Part shown: one piece after another, positions 1 through 7,919 of the stretch
Numbering within the stretch: position 1 is the stretch's first letter
Layout: each line of letters opens with the position of its first letter
Program-made: the position numbers and the translations under genes
Origin: Paraburkholderia nodosa
GTDB lineage: Bacteria; Pseudomonadota; Gammaproteobacteria; Burkholderiales; Burkholderiaceae
Reading direction: 5' to 3'
Length of the DNA stretch: 64,000 nt
Assembly: GCF_001718195.1 (NCBI RefSeq)
Contig: NZ_MCNV01000022.1
Location: forward strand, 1 to 64,000
Notes under the pieces: generated by a model
Told to the model about the DNA's origin: nothing
Database searches by the model: none
Seen by the model: only the letters and a program-made list of their open reading frames with translations

Positions 1-299
1 GCGTGCGCGGGGTCTCTGACCGCGCGGGGTCCGGCACTGCCTCGCCATGGCGGCAGCACCAGTGTGGCCTTCGGCGAACTCCCAGCGCCTCGGCACCCCG
101 GTCATCCCGCGACTTTCGCCGTGGGGCATGTATTTCGCGGCTCAATACCCGGCCCACGCGTACCCCTATCAACGCTTCGCCTGCATCCTTGCGGATACAC
201 ACGCATGACTCGGGGCCGCCGTGGCTGGCTAGGCCTTCAACGTATGACTCTTTCATTCACAACACTCTGCCGGTTTAGACCGGCGCACGGGAGTCGAAC
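1..299. other. No supported gene at window start
   Basis: No convincing gene is seen here. Several frames stay open for about 50 to 90 codons, including a 53-codon ATG frame at 47-208, but none has a good ribosome binding site or a recognisable domain. The stretch probably holds the promoter and leader of the host-attachment gene that starts at 300. It could also hide a remnant of an upstream gene cut by the window edge. Confidence 0.5.
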
Positions 300-755
300 A
301 TGTCGAAAACGATCTGGATTGTTGTCGCCAACCGTGTGACCGCGCGCATTTTCGCCGCCGAAAGCCCGCTGGGCGCCATCGACGAGGTCGAGACGCTGCT
401 CCATCTGCAAGGCCGCATGTCGGACGAGAACCTCGTGACGGACAAGCCGGGGCGCACCACCGACCGCGTCGGCTTCGGCCGCAGCGCGACCGATCCCGAC
501 ACCAGCCAGCACGATCACGAAACCGCCGTATTCGCTGCGGAGATCGCGACGACGCTCGCGAAGGCCCGCAACGACGCGCGCTACGGCACGCTCGTCCTCG
601 CGGCGCCGCCCGCGTTCCTCGGCGCGTTGCGCAAGGCGATCGACGCACAAACGCGCAGCCTCGTCACGCTCGAACTCGACAAGGATCTTGCGGCGCTCGA
701 CGCACGTGAACTGCGCACGCGCTTGCCTGAGCGGCTCGTGCGGGCCGGGGCGTGA
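300..755 (+). CDS. Host attachment family protein (Host_attach/baeRF type)
   Basis: This 151-residue cytosolic protein opens with KTIWIVVANRVTARIFA, a beta-strand pattern typical of the Host_attach family (PF10116, related to the bacterial eRF1-like baeRF families). The middle segment (about residues 35-65) is polar and rich in Asp, Arg and His, as in this family, and the rest forms an alpha/beta domain. GGGAG lies six bases before the ATG, which supports the start. The family name comes from an attachment phenotype in plant-associated bacteria; the biochemical function is unknown. It appears monocistronic. The family call is fairly secure, the role is not. Confidence 0.75.
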   Translation: MSKTIWIVVANRVTARIFAAESPLGAIDEVETLLHLQGRMSDENLVTDKPGRTTDRVGFGRSATDPDTSQHDHETAVFAAEIATTLAKARNDARYGTLVLAAPPAFLGALRKAIDAQTRSLVTLELDKDLAALDARELRTRLPERLVRAGA

Positions 756-824
756 GCCAGCCCGTCAGTCGGTAAAATCCGCGCCGCAAGGCGATATCCG
801 GTGCGTGAGTGAGGATTGCTCCGC

Positions 825-1001
825 TCACCCCGCCAGATGCGCGACGCATGCGCGCACGACGCCGATGACGTTCTCGCCCGCCAGCATGCCGAGCAGCCCG
901 ACGAGCGCGATGGTCGGCGGCGCGGGCGATTTCACCTGCAGCACGTTGTAGAGCAGGCCCGCGAGCGCGCCGACCGCGAACGACACCAGATAGCCCTTCA
1001 T
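825..1001 (-). CDS. XapX domain protein (DUF1427), 58 aa
   Basis: This short gene encodes 58 residues beginning MKGYLVSFAVGALAGLLYNV. Two hydrophobic helices (about residues 4-20 and 29-49) flank a loop with the family-typical sequence KSPAPPTIALVGLLGML, followed by GENVIG. This is the XapX/DUF1427 signature, a small inner-membrane protein of unknown function often found near XapA-like or quinone/nitroreductase genes. GGGAGA about six bases upstream of the ATG is a good ribosome site. It lies 27 bp downstream of the quinone oxidoreductase gene on the same strand, so the two are probably one transcript. Confidence 0.8.
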   Translation of the reverse strand: MKGYLVSFAVGALAGLLYNVLQVKSPAPPTIALVGLLGMLAGENVIGVVRACVAHLAG

Positions 1002-1028
1002 CTTCGTCTCCCGTTCGTCGTTGCGGAC

Positions 1029-1997
1029 TCACGCCATGTCGATCACGACGCGGCCGGGCGTGCCCGCCGCGACCGCCTCGTAGGCTTCGCGTGCCCGCGC
1101 GAGCGGAAAGTGCGCAGCCACGACGGGCGGCTCGAACCGGCCCGTGTCGAACGCTTCGGCAATCGCGCGCATGAGCGGTGCGGATTCGGCCACGCCGAGC
1201 TTCGCGCTATCGGCGCCGAGCAGCTGCGTCTCGTTGTGATAGAAGTCGATCAGGTCGAACTCCACGCGCCGCTTGCCCGTCGCGCTGATTTCGATCACGC
1301 GGCCGCGCCGCTTCGCAAGCGATAGCGCCAGTTCGAACGCTACGCCGCCCACGGCGTCGTAGACCACGTCCGCGCCGTCTGCCCCCGTCAGCTCGCGTAC
1401 GCGTTCGGCGGTGTGTTCGTTCATCGGCACGAAGGCGTCGATGAGACGCGCCGCCGGCGAACCGGCAAGCGGCGCCTCGCGGCCCACGCCGATCACCCGT
1501 GCGCCGCGCGCCTTCGCGATCTGCGTGACCGCGCCGCCCACGCCGCCCGACACGCCGATCACGGCGATTGTTTCGCCCCCGGCGAGGCGCGCGTAATCGA
1601 CGGTGCCCAGCCACGCTACGACGAAGTTCACGCCAATGGATGCGGCCTGCGCGTGCGAGAGCGCCGCGGGCTTGCGCACGAGCGCAGCCACAGGCACCTC
1701 GATGAACTCGGCATGCGTGCCGTCGCGCGTGAAGCCGATGTCGCCGCCCGTGCCCCAGACCTCGGCGCCGAGCCACTCTGCGGGGCCCGCCACCACCACG
1801 CCACTGAAGTCGCGCCCCGGGACGCGCGGGGGCACCGTGTGCTCGAAATGGCCGGCGACGTTCTTCACATCGCTCGGGTTGACCGAGGCGGCGCGCACCT
1901 GCACGAGCGCGCTGCCGGCCTTTGGCGCGGGCGTGGGCAGATCGAGATACTCGAGCACCTCGGGCTTGCCGAAGGTCCTGAACTGGATGGCTTTCAT
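1029..1997 (-). CDS. Quinone oxidoreductase-like, zinc-independent MDR family
   Basis: This 322-residue protein belongs to the medium-chain dehydrogenase/reductase superfamily. The N-terminal GroES-like part contains the PGRDFSGVVV segment (residues 60-69), and the Rossmann part has GVSGGVGGA (148-156), the NADPH-binding loop. The catalytic and structural zinc cysteines are absent, so a quinone or enone reductase using NADPH is more likely than an alcohol dehydrogenase. The C-terminal FPLARAREAYEAV motif is typical of the family. The natural substrate cannot be read. It is followed closely by the XapX gene and divergent from the acyltransferase, with a 266-bp gap that should hold both promoters. 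Confidence 0.8.
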   Translation of the reverse strand: MKAIQFRTFGKPEVLEYLDLPTPAPKAGSALVQVRAASVNPSDVKNVAGHFEHTVPPRVPGRDFSGVVVAGPAEWLGAEVWGTGGDIGFTRDGTHAEFIEVPVAALVRKPAALSHAQAASIGVNFVVAWLGTVDYARLAGGETIAVIGVSGGVGGAVTQIAKARGARVIGVGREAPLAGSPAARLIDAFVPMNEHTAERVRELTGADGADVVYDAVGGVAFELALSLAKRRGRVIEISATGKRRVEFDLIDFYHNETQLLGADSAKLGVAESAPLMRAIAEAFDTGRFEPPVVAAHFPLARAREAYEAVAAGTPGRVVIDMA

Positions 1998-2263
1998 GGC
2001 GGGACTCCGTGCAATCAGTTTTTGCGCAACGCCTTACGCGAACGCGTTATCGAACTGTCAATGTAGTTTGCTGCAGGCCGGTTGTGTGGACAGACGCTTT
2101 CGAATTTCGGACAAGGTAACTCTTTAACTAATTGCTGACTTGTGTACGGTCACACACAAAACTACGCACACGCGTGCGTTTTGGCGATGTCAGAATAGCC
2201 TCGATCAAACGCAGAGCATCCGTCCAGCCCGCCATTGGCGAACGCGCAGACCGCGCATCCACC

Positions 2264-3370
2264 ATGCAAAAGCTAAAGTCCCTTACCGTGCTGCGCGCTG
2301 TTGCAGCGACAACGGTCATCTTCTTTCACATCATGTCGCCGACTGGACATACGCTCGGTGAATTCGGCGTCGACATTTTCTTCGTGATAAGCGGTTTCGT
2401 CATCGCCCTCGTGCTGGACAACCCGAATTTGACCACACAGCGCTTCCTCGCGGACCGCATTGCCCGCATCGTGCCGCTGTATTGGGTGCTGACGTTCGGC
2501 GTATTCGCCGGGGCACTCATTGCGCCGGAGTTGTTGAATTCGACCACAGCGGACCTCGGGAATCTGCTGAAGTCACTCTTTTTCATTCCCTATCGCAAGG
2601 AAAGCGGCCAGATATTCCCGATGTTGTTCGTCGGCTGGACGCTGAACTACGAAATGTTGTTTTACGTGGTCACAGCCGTTTCGTTGATGCTGGTGCGCCG
2701 TCGCCGCCTGCTGTTCACTTCTGCGCTGATCCTTGCGATCTTTTGCGCGGCGAAGGCATCGAACTCGCACGGCGTATTCACCGCGTTCTATGCGAATCAG
2801 CGTTTATTCGAGTTCCCGCTCGGCTTCATGGCCTACCAGATCTGGAAATCCGGAGTCCGAATCAAGCTGCCGCTCGCGGGGTGCATCGCGGTAGCGGCCT
2901 ACGCGTGGATGGCCTACATCAACTGGCACAACCTTTCCAACGCACCGCTGCTTTACTACGGCCTGCCGGCTTTCGTACTGATCGGTAGCACACTGAGCCT
3001 GGAACCGGCGATGGGCTCGGGCTCGTTGACACGCGCAGCCATATTCATCGGCGATGCGAGCTATGCCATCTATCTGAGCCATCCATACTGTGTGGAAGCT
3101 GCGCGCAAGCTGCTGCCGGGCGCTCTCGGCGGCTTTGATCCGACTGCGCCGCTCGGGGTGGTGCTCACGATGATCGTGGCTACGGCGATGGGCGCCGCGC
3201 TCTACCAGTTCGTCGACTGGCCGCTGCATAGGCGCGCGCGTCGTCTGTTGCACGCTGTGCCGGCCATACGGTTGCGCAGATCGCGCACTGCCGGCGCGAG
3301 CGATGCAGGCACAGGCTTGCAGGAGGAACCGGCCGGCAACTTGCCAGTCAACGAGGACGCTCACTGCTAA
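2264..3370 (+). CDS. Acyltransferase 3 family membrane protein
   Basis: This 368-residue integral membrane protein has about ten hydrophobic helices. It starts KLKSLTVLRAVAATTVIFFH, with the early helix and conserved His of the Acyltransferase_3 (OafA/NodX-like) family, followed by GVDIFFVISGFVIALVL. Such enzymes transfer acyl groups, usually acetyl, onto surface polysaccharide or lipid sugars. The acceptor is unknown because no glycosyltransferase or polysaccharide gene adjoins it. The ATG at 2264 starts directly at the conserved motif; an in-frame extension to 2132 adds a polar segment unlike the family. The last 40 residues are polar and probably cytoplasmic. Codon use looks less GC-biased than the neighbours, which hints at transfer. 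Confidence 0.8.
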   Translation: MQKLKSLTVLRAVAATTVIFFHIMSPTGHTLGEFGVDIFFVISGFVIALVLDNPNLTTQRFLADRIARIVPLYWVLTFGVFAGALIAPELLNSTTADLGNLLKSLFFIPYRKESGQIFPMLFVGWTLNYEMLFYVVTAVSLMLVRRRRLLFTSALILAIFCAAKASNSHGVFTAFYANQRLFEFPLGFMAYQIWKSGVRIKLPLAGCIAVAAYAWMAYINWHNLSNAPLLYYGLPAFVLIGSTLSLEPAMGSGSLTRAAIFIGDASYAIYLSHPYCVEAARKLLPGALGGFDPTAPLGVVLTMIVATAMGAALYQFVDWPLHRRARRLLHAVPAIRLRRSRTAGASDAGTGLQEEPAGNLPVNEDAHC

Positions 3371-3458
3371 CTGAACAGCGAAGCGCGCGGGCAGCAAGCG
3401 ATCAACGACGTTTTCCCGCGCTCCCAGAGGCACTTAGCGGAACTCACGCCACACATAT

Positions 3459-4346
3459 TCAAAGTGCGTCGATCGGAATCTTCAGATACCGCACGCCGTT
3501 GGCTTCGGGCTCCGGCAGGCGACCCGCGCGGATATTCACCTGGATCGACGGCAGGATCAGGTTCGGCATGGCGAGCGTGCGGTCGCGCGCTGTGCGCATC
3601 TGCACGAACGCCTCTTCGCTCACGGTTTCGTTCAGGTGGACGTTGCCGCTGCGCTGCGCGCTCACCGTGGTCTCGAAACACGGCCCGCGCGATGCCGGCG
3701 GGTAGTCGTGGCACATGAAGAGCCGCGTGTCGCCGGGCAGGTCGAGCAGCTTGCGCGCCGAACGGTAAAGCGTGTGCGCGTCGCCGCCCGGAAAGTCGCA
3801 GCGCGCCGAGCCCACGTCGGGCATGAAAAGCGTGTCGCCCACGAACACGGCGTTGCCGATCTGATACGCGAGATCGGCAGGCGTGTGGCCGGGCACGTGC
3901 AGCGCGCGCGCCTCCAAAGCGCCGACCTGGAACGTCTCGCCGTCCTGGAACAGCACGTCGAACTGACTGCCGTCCGGGCTGAGCGTCTCGGCGAGATTGA
4001 ACACCGCGCTAAATACACGCTGCACGTCGCGAATGTGCTCGCCAATGGCAATGTGCCCGCCCAACTGCACCTTCAGATACGGTGCCGCCGAGAGATGATC
4101 GGCATGCGCGTGCGTTTCCAGCAGCCACTCGACGTGAAGCTCGTAGTCGCGCACGAACGCGATCACGCGATCGGCCGATTCCGTGGAGGTGCGGCCCGAT
4201 TTCGGATCGTAGTCGAGCACCGGGTCGACGATCGCGCAGGCGCTGCCGCGCCCGGCGTGCACGACGTAGGTGACCGTGGCCGTGACGGGGTCGAAAAAGG
4301 GCTCGACGGTGGGCTCGGGTGTGGGTAGCTGGGCAGGGTGGGACAT
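3459..4346 (-). CDS. MBL-fold metallo-hydrolase, persulfide dioxygenase-like (ETHE1/Blh type)
   Basis: This 295-residue metallo-beta-lactamase-fold protein has HAHADH at residues 79-84, GHTP with H154, GDTLF with D171 and CHDYP with H213. The segment SARCDFPGGD around 180-189 matches the persulfide-dioxygenase branch (ETHE1, Blh), which oxidises glutathione persulfide to sulfite at a single iron. It diverges from a BigR-type repressor, with an operator palindrome between them, as expected for a sulfide-detoxification gene. The ATG at 4346 has GGAG ten bases upstream; a TTG one codon earlier is less likely. Glyoxalase II-like thioester hydrolysis is the main alternative, but context and the CDF segment favour persulfide oxidation. 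Confidence 0.8.
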   Translation of the reverse strand: MSHPAQLPTPEPTVEPFFDPVTATVTYVVHAGRGSACAIVDPVLDYDPKSGRTSTESADRVIAFVRDYELHVEWLLETHAHADHLSAAPYLKVQLGGHIAIGEHIRDVQRVFSAVFNLAETLSPDGSQFDVLFQDGETFQVGALEARALHVPGHTPADLAYQIGNAVFVGDTLFMPDVGSARCDFPGGDAHTLYRSARKLLDLPGDTRLFMCHDYPPASRGPCFETTVSAQRSGNVHLNETVSEEAFVQMRTARDRTLAMPNLILPSIQVNIRAGRLPEPEANGVRYLKIPIDAL

Positions 4347-4380
4347 CAACGACTCCGCAAAGATGACCCTCTATTGAAAC

Positions 4381-4404
4381 ACATATTATAAATTTATATA
4401 ATGT
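4381..4404. promoter_or_regulatory. BigR-type operator palindrome, overlapping divergent promoters
   Basis: This is a 24-bp AT-rich inverted repeat centred between 4392 and 4393, with 10 of 12 base pairs symmetric and only the fifth and sixth positions of each arm broken. For the metallo-hydrolase (minus strand), a perfect TATAAT lies inside it at 4385-4390, with TTGTCT at 4409-4414 as -35 (18-bp spacer). For bigR (plus strand), TATAAT lies at 4417-4422 with TTATAT at 4394-4399 as -35 (17 bp). A dimer bound here would block both promoters. BigR family operators are known AT-rich palindromes; binding here is inferred. Confidence 0.8.
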
Positions 4405-4462
4405 TTTTAGACAAAGTATAATCTGGCGCATTGACTTGCAACCTCGTCCCACGAGGCGACCC

Positions 4463-4798
4463 ATGAACTCACCACTCACTCCCGAAGCGCTCGCGGCCCT
4501 GCGCGAATCCGCCGAAAAGTGCTGCGCGCTACTCAAGGCGCTTGCCCACGAAGACCGTCTCCTGCTGCTTTGCCAGCTCACCGAAGGCGAGCGCAACGTC
4601 GGCGAGCTCGAAGAACTGGTGGGCGTGCATCAGCCGAGCCTTTCGCAGCATCTCGGCAAGCTGCGCGACGAAGGCCTCGTCGATACGCGCCGCGAAGGCA
4701 AATACATCTACTACCGCCTCGCGAGCCCCGAAGTCATTCAGGTCATGCAGACGCTCTCGAGCCTCTATTGCGGGCGGCTCAAGGTCCATCCGGCATGA
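4463..4798 (+). CDS. bigR: ArsR-family persulfide-sensing repressor (BigR/SqrR type)
   Basis: This 111-residue winged-helix repressor has the HTH segment VGELEELVGVHQPSLSQHLG and a beta-wing with YIYYRL. Two cysteines, C37 in LLLLCQL and C103 in LYCGR, lie 66 residues apart, the same spacing as the redox pair of BigR and SqrR, which form a di- or trisulfide with persulfide and release DNA. The metal-binding motifs of ArsR/SmtB metal sensors are not seen. A further CC pair at 20-21 is unexplained. The ATG at 4463 is preceded by GAGG; the TTG at 4436 is rejected. The stop overlaps the next start (ATGA), and the operator lies about 60 bp upstream. Confidence 0.88.
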   Translation: MNSPLTPEALAALRESAEKCCALLKALAHEDRLLLLCQLTEGERNVGELEELVGVHQPSLSQHLGKLRDEGLVDTRREGKYIYYRLASPEVIQVMQTLSSLYCGRLKVHPA

Positions 4799-5229
4799 GT
4801 CTCGACCTCGCTCACTTCACGCCCTACGCCTCGTTCGCGGGCGGCCTCATGATCGGCGCGGCGGCCGCGCTTTTCGTGCTCGTGAACGGGCGCATCGCCG
4901 GGATCAGCGGCTTGCTCGGTGGGTTGCTGCCGGGCTCGGGCGGCGAGCGCGGCGTGAATACCGCGTTCGTCATCGGCCTCATCGCCGCCCCGTTGCTGTG
5001 GCGGCTGCGCGTGACGCTTCCGGTCACGCAGATCGATGCGTCCACGCTCACGCTCGTCGTGGCGGGCCTGCTGGTCGGCATCGGCACCCGTTACGGTTCG
5101 GGCTGCACGAGCGGCCACGGCGTGTGCGGGATCGCGCGCGGCTCGCGCCGATCGTTCGTCGCCACGGGCGCGTTCATGGCGGCGGGCTTCGCCACCGTGT
5201 TCGCCGTGCGTCACCTGATCGGAGGCTGA
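4795..5229 (+). CDS. YeeE/YedE family sulfur transporter, first half
   Basis: This 144-residue membrane protein with about four helices is half the size of full YeeE/YedE (TsuA-like) transporters. It carries the family signature GSGCTSGHGVCG (about residues 102-113), whose cysteines are known in full-length homologues to relay thiosulfate-type sulfur across the membrane. It overlaps bigR by four bases (ATGA), so it is translationally coupled and under the same operator. With the next gene it should form a two-subunit channel. In bigR operons such pairs are thought to move sulfur compounds; whether import or export of sulfide or sulfite occurs here cannot be read. Confidence 0.85.
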   Translation: MSLDLAHFTPYASFAGGLMIGAAAALFVLVNGRIAGISGLLGGLLPGSGGERGVNTAFVIGLIAAPLLWRLRVTLPVTQIDASTLTLVVAGLLVGIGTRYGSGCTSGHGVCGIARGSRRSFVATGAFMAAGFATVFAVRHLIGG

Positions 5230-5230
5230 G

Positions 5231-5683
5231 ATGCGAAAACTCAGCGCATTCGCGTGCGGTCTGCTGTTCGGCATCGGCTTGCTCGTCTCGGGCATGGCCA
5301 ACCCGGCCAAGGTGCTCGGCTTTCTCGATCTCGCCGGAAATTGGGACCCGTCGCTTGCCTTCGTGATGGCGGGCGCCATCGCCCTCGCCGCGCCCGCCTT
5401 CTGGCTCGCGCGCCGGCGTGCGTCGAGCCTCGCTGGCGCCCCGATTCAGCTGCCCACGTCGCGTCGAATTGATGGCCGACTGGTTGGCGGCGCCTTGCTG
5501 TTCGGCGCGGGCTGGGGGCTCGCGGGCTTTTGCCCCGGCCCCGCGCTCGTCGCCGCGGGCGGCGGCCAGCCGCGCGCCTGGCTCTTCGTCGCCGCCATGC
5601 TCGCGGGCATGGCAATTTTCGCCGTGCTGGAGCAGCGCCGCCGCTCGCAAGAAGCCGCATCGATCCATACCAAACCGCAATAA
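5231..5683 (+). CDS. YeeE/YedE family sulfur transporter, second half (DUF6691 type)
   Basis: This 150-residue membrane protein starts one base after the previous stop codon. It has about four hydrophobic helices and the signature GFCPGPALVAAGGG, the second-half counterpart of GCTSGHGVCG in full YeeE/YedE proteins, with one conserved Cys. The N-terminus LSAFACGLLFGIGLLVSGMANPAKV is characteristic. It almost certainly pairs with the upstream half-transporter. The C-terminal ten residues are polar and cytoplasmic. It belongs to the bigR sulfide-response operon, and the next gene begins 40 bp downstream. Confidence 0.85.
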   Translation: MRKLSAFACGLLFGIGLLVSGMANPAKVLGFLDLAGNWDPSLAFVMAGAIALAAPAFWLARRRASSLAGAPIQLPTSRRIDGRLVGGALLFGAGWGLAGFCPGPALVAAGGGQPRAWLFVAAMLAGMAIFAVLEQRRRSQEAASIHTKPQ

Positions 5684-5723
5684 AAGCAGCACTACGCCGC
5701 ACCAGCCTCGGGACCAAAACGAC

Positions 5724-7340
5724 ATGCAAATCACACAACACGACGCGCGCTTCGGGAGCGCCGACCAGATCACGCCCGACGACCTCGCCGCCATCCAGGC
5801 GGCGGGCTATCGCTCGATCATCTGCAACCGGCCCGATGGCGAGGGCGGCGACTCGCAACCCACGTCGCAGGCGCTGCGCGCCGCGGCCTCGCAGCTCGGT
5901 CTGCAGTTCGCGTATCTGCCGGTAACGCCCGGCCAGATCACCGCCGAAGACGCTGCGCGCTTCGCCCAGCTGCTGATCGACCTGCCCGGCCCCGCGCTCG
6001 CGTATTGCCGCAGCGGCAACCGCGCCACGAGCCTCTATCGGCTCGCGCAGCAAGGCGCGCCCACCCAGGCCGCGCAAGCCGCGAATGCCGCGCGTGCCGC
6101 GACGGCGGCCTGCGCGTGGGAAGGCGAAACCTGGGACGTCGTCGTGATCGGCGGCGGCACGGCGGGCATCGCCGTCACGGCGAGCCTGTTGCGCCGCGAG
6201 CCGAGCCTGAAGATCGCCATCGTCGAGCCGAGCGATCACCACGACTATCAGCCCGCGTGGACGCTGGTCGGCGGCGGTGCATACGACGTGACGAAAACGC
6301 GCCGGCCCATGGCGAGCGTCATCCCCGCCGGCGTGAAGTGGTTCCGCGCGGCCGCCACGCGCGTCGAGCCGGATGCGAACGTCGTGCAGCTCGACAGCGG
6401 CGTGCGCGTGGCCTACCGCCAGCTCATCGTCGCGCCGGGACTGCGGCTCGCGTGGGAGCGCATTGCGGGCCTCACGGAAACGCTCGGCAAGAACGGCGTG
6501 ACCTCGAACTATCGCTATGACCTCGCGCCCTACACCTGGCAGCTCGTGCAGCAGATGAAGAGCGGCACCGCGCTCTTCAGCCAGCCCGGCATGCCGATCA
6601 AGTGCGCTGGCGCGCCGCAAAAGGCCATGTACCTCGCGTGCGACCACTGGCGACGCCAGGGTGTACTCGGCCAGGTCAACGTGGAGTTCAATCTCGCGGG
6701 CGCCGTGCTATTCGGCGTGGCGACCTTCGTGCCGCCGCTCATGGAGTACGTGAAGCGCTACAACGCGAACCTCGCGTTCTCGTCGAATCTCGTGGCCGTA
6801 GACGGCCCCGCGCGTATCGCCACCTTCGAGGTCAAAGACGCGAACGGCAATGCCACGCGTGTCGAGAAGCGCTTCGACATGCTGCACGCCGTGCCGCCGC
6901 AGGTCGCGCCCGACTTCATCCGCGACAGCCAGCTCGCCGACGAAGCCGGCTGGTGCGAGGTGGATCACGCCACGCTCCAGCATCCGCGCTATCCGAACGT
7001 GTTCTCGCTCGGCGACGTGTGCTCGGCACCGAACGCCAAGACCGGCGCGGCCGCGCGCAAGCAGGCCGTGATCGTGGCCGAGAACCTGCTCGCCGCGCGT
7101 GCGGGCGCACCGCTGGCGTATCGCTATGACGGTTACGGCTCGTGCCCGCTCACCGTGGAGAAGGGCAAAGTCGTGCTGGCCGAGTTCGGTTATGGCGGGC
7201 GTCTCTTGCCTACCTTCCCGCTCGACCCCACGCGCCCGCGCCGCCTCATGTGGCTGCTCAAGGCGAGCGTGCTGCCGAGCTTCTACTGGTGGGGCATGCT
7301 CAAGGGCCGCGAGTGGCTCACGCGGGCTGCGCGCGGCTGA
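5724..7340 (+). CDS. Fusion: DUF442/phosphatase-like sulfurtransferase domain + sulfide:quinone oxidoreductase
   Basis: This 538-residue two-domain protein has residues 1-110 as the TIGR01244/DUF442 domain, with its Cys loop CRSGNR at 95-100, related to dual-specificity phosphatases and acting as a rhodanese-like sulfur carrier in Blh. An Ala-rich linker (112-132) leads to a flavoprotein with VIGGGTAGIA (141-150) for FAD. KCAGAPQKAMYL (C294) and GDVCSAPNAKT (C433) align with the two redox cysteines of human-type SQR, and LHAVPP around 387-392 is also shared. SQR oxidises sulfide to persulfide and passes electrons to quinone; the fused domain probably accepts or relays the sulfane sulfur. It ends the bigR operon. 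Confidence 0.88.
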   Translation: MQITQHDARFGSADQITPDDLAAIQAAGYRSIICNRPDGEGGDSQPTSQALRAAASQLGLQFAYLPVTPGQITAEDAARFAQLLIDLPGPALAYCRSGNRATSLYRLAQQGAPTQAAQAANAARAATAACAWEGETWDVVVIGGGTAGIAVTASLLRREPSLKIAIVEPSDHHDYQPAWTLVGGGAYDVTKTRRPMASVIPAGVKWFRAAATRVEPDANVVQLDSGVRVAYRQLIVAPGLRLAWERIAGLTETLGKNGVTSNYRYDLAPYTWQLVQQMKSGTALFSQPGMPIKCAGAPQKAMYLACDHWRRQGVLGQVNVEFNLAGAVLFGVATFVPPLMEYVKRYNANLAFSSNLVAVDGPARIATFEVKDANGNATRVEKRFDMLHAVPPQVAPDFIRDSQLADEAGWCEVDHATLQHPRYPNVFSLGDVCSAPNAKTGAAARKQAVIVAENLLAARAGAPLAYRYDGYGSCPLTVEKGKVVLAEFGYGGRLLPTFPLDPTRPRRLMWLLKASVLPSFYWWGMLKGREWLTRAARG

Positions 7341-7364
7341 TGAACCTCGAGGGCCAAGGCGCGC

Positions 7365-7745
7365 TTAGCCCTCGAAATCGAGCCCGCCTAGCAGCACCTC
7401 GGGCTCGCCTTGCGTGCGCGAAGCAAAATCGACAGAGCGCGCCGACTCCCATGACGCAAGCTTGCGCCCGGTCGCTTCGAGGTAGTGCTCGAAGCGCGCT
7501 TCGCCGCCGGGCTCCATGAGGCGCTCGATCTCCTCGGTGTCCCAGGTCAGCGAGACGTTCAGCGGATACACATACGGATGCCGGTGCTCGTTCGCGACGC
7601 CGCGCAGGCGCACGCGCGTAGGGTGGCCGTGCCCGGCGTTGGGCACGACATCGACGTGCACCGAAGGGCCGAACTGTTTCGCCAGCTTCGCCGCAATGCG
7701 CGGTGCGAATTCTTCCTCGAACCGGCGGACGGCTTCGATACTCAT
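7365..7745 (-). CDS. Conserved hypothetical protein, 126 aa (DUF5594-like)
   Basis: This small soluble protein of 126 residues starts MSIEAVRRFEEEFAPRIAAK. No catalytic motif is visible. Segments such as AGHGHPTRVRL and PLNVSLTWDTEEIERLMEPG look conserved in proteins I recall from Burkholderia (possibly DUF5594, named from memory). The sequence suggests an alpha/beta fold with a C-terminal hydrophilic tail. The ATG at 7745 was chosen over a TTG at 7775. It is convergent with the SQR fusion gene, whose stop is 24 bp away, with no clear terminator between them. Function unknown. Confidence 0.65.
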   Translation of the reverse strand: MSIEAVRRFEEEFAPRIAAKLAKQFGPSVHVDVVPNAGHGHPTRVRLRGVANEHRHPYVYPLNVSLTWDTEEIERLMEPGGEARFEHYLEATGRKLASWESARSVDFASRTQGEPEVLLGGLDFEG

Positions 7746-7919
7746 GCGCGGGGCACTCCACTGAGGATTGGCCAAGGGTTAAGGCACTGCCGGTCGCCGC
7801 TGACTCGCGCATCCGATTCACACCAATCCGACGCTACGACCGTGCGGCCATCGTGCTGGCATCCTACCGCGCCGCCGGCAGGTCAGCCAATGCCCGACAG
7901 GGCAGCACCACTCAGCCCC

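Noticed and set aside
47..208. A 53-codon ATG frame at the left edge
   Set aside because: No ribosome site or recognised domain, and other frames in the same stretch are equally open; GC-rich DNA gives such frames by chance.
5241..6647. A 468-codon minus-strand frame opposite the SQR fusion
   Set aside because: Arg/Ala-rich antisense shadow; the plus strand has complete domains and active-site motifs.
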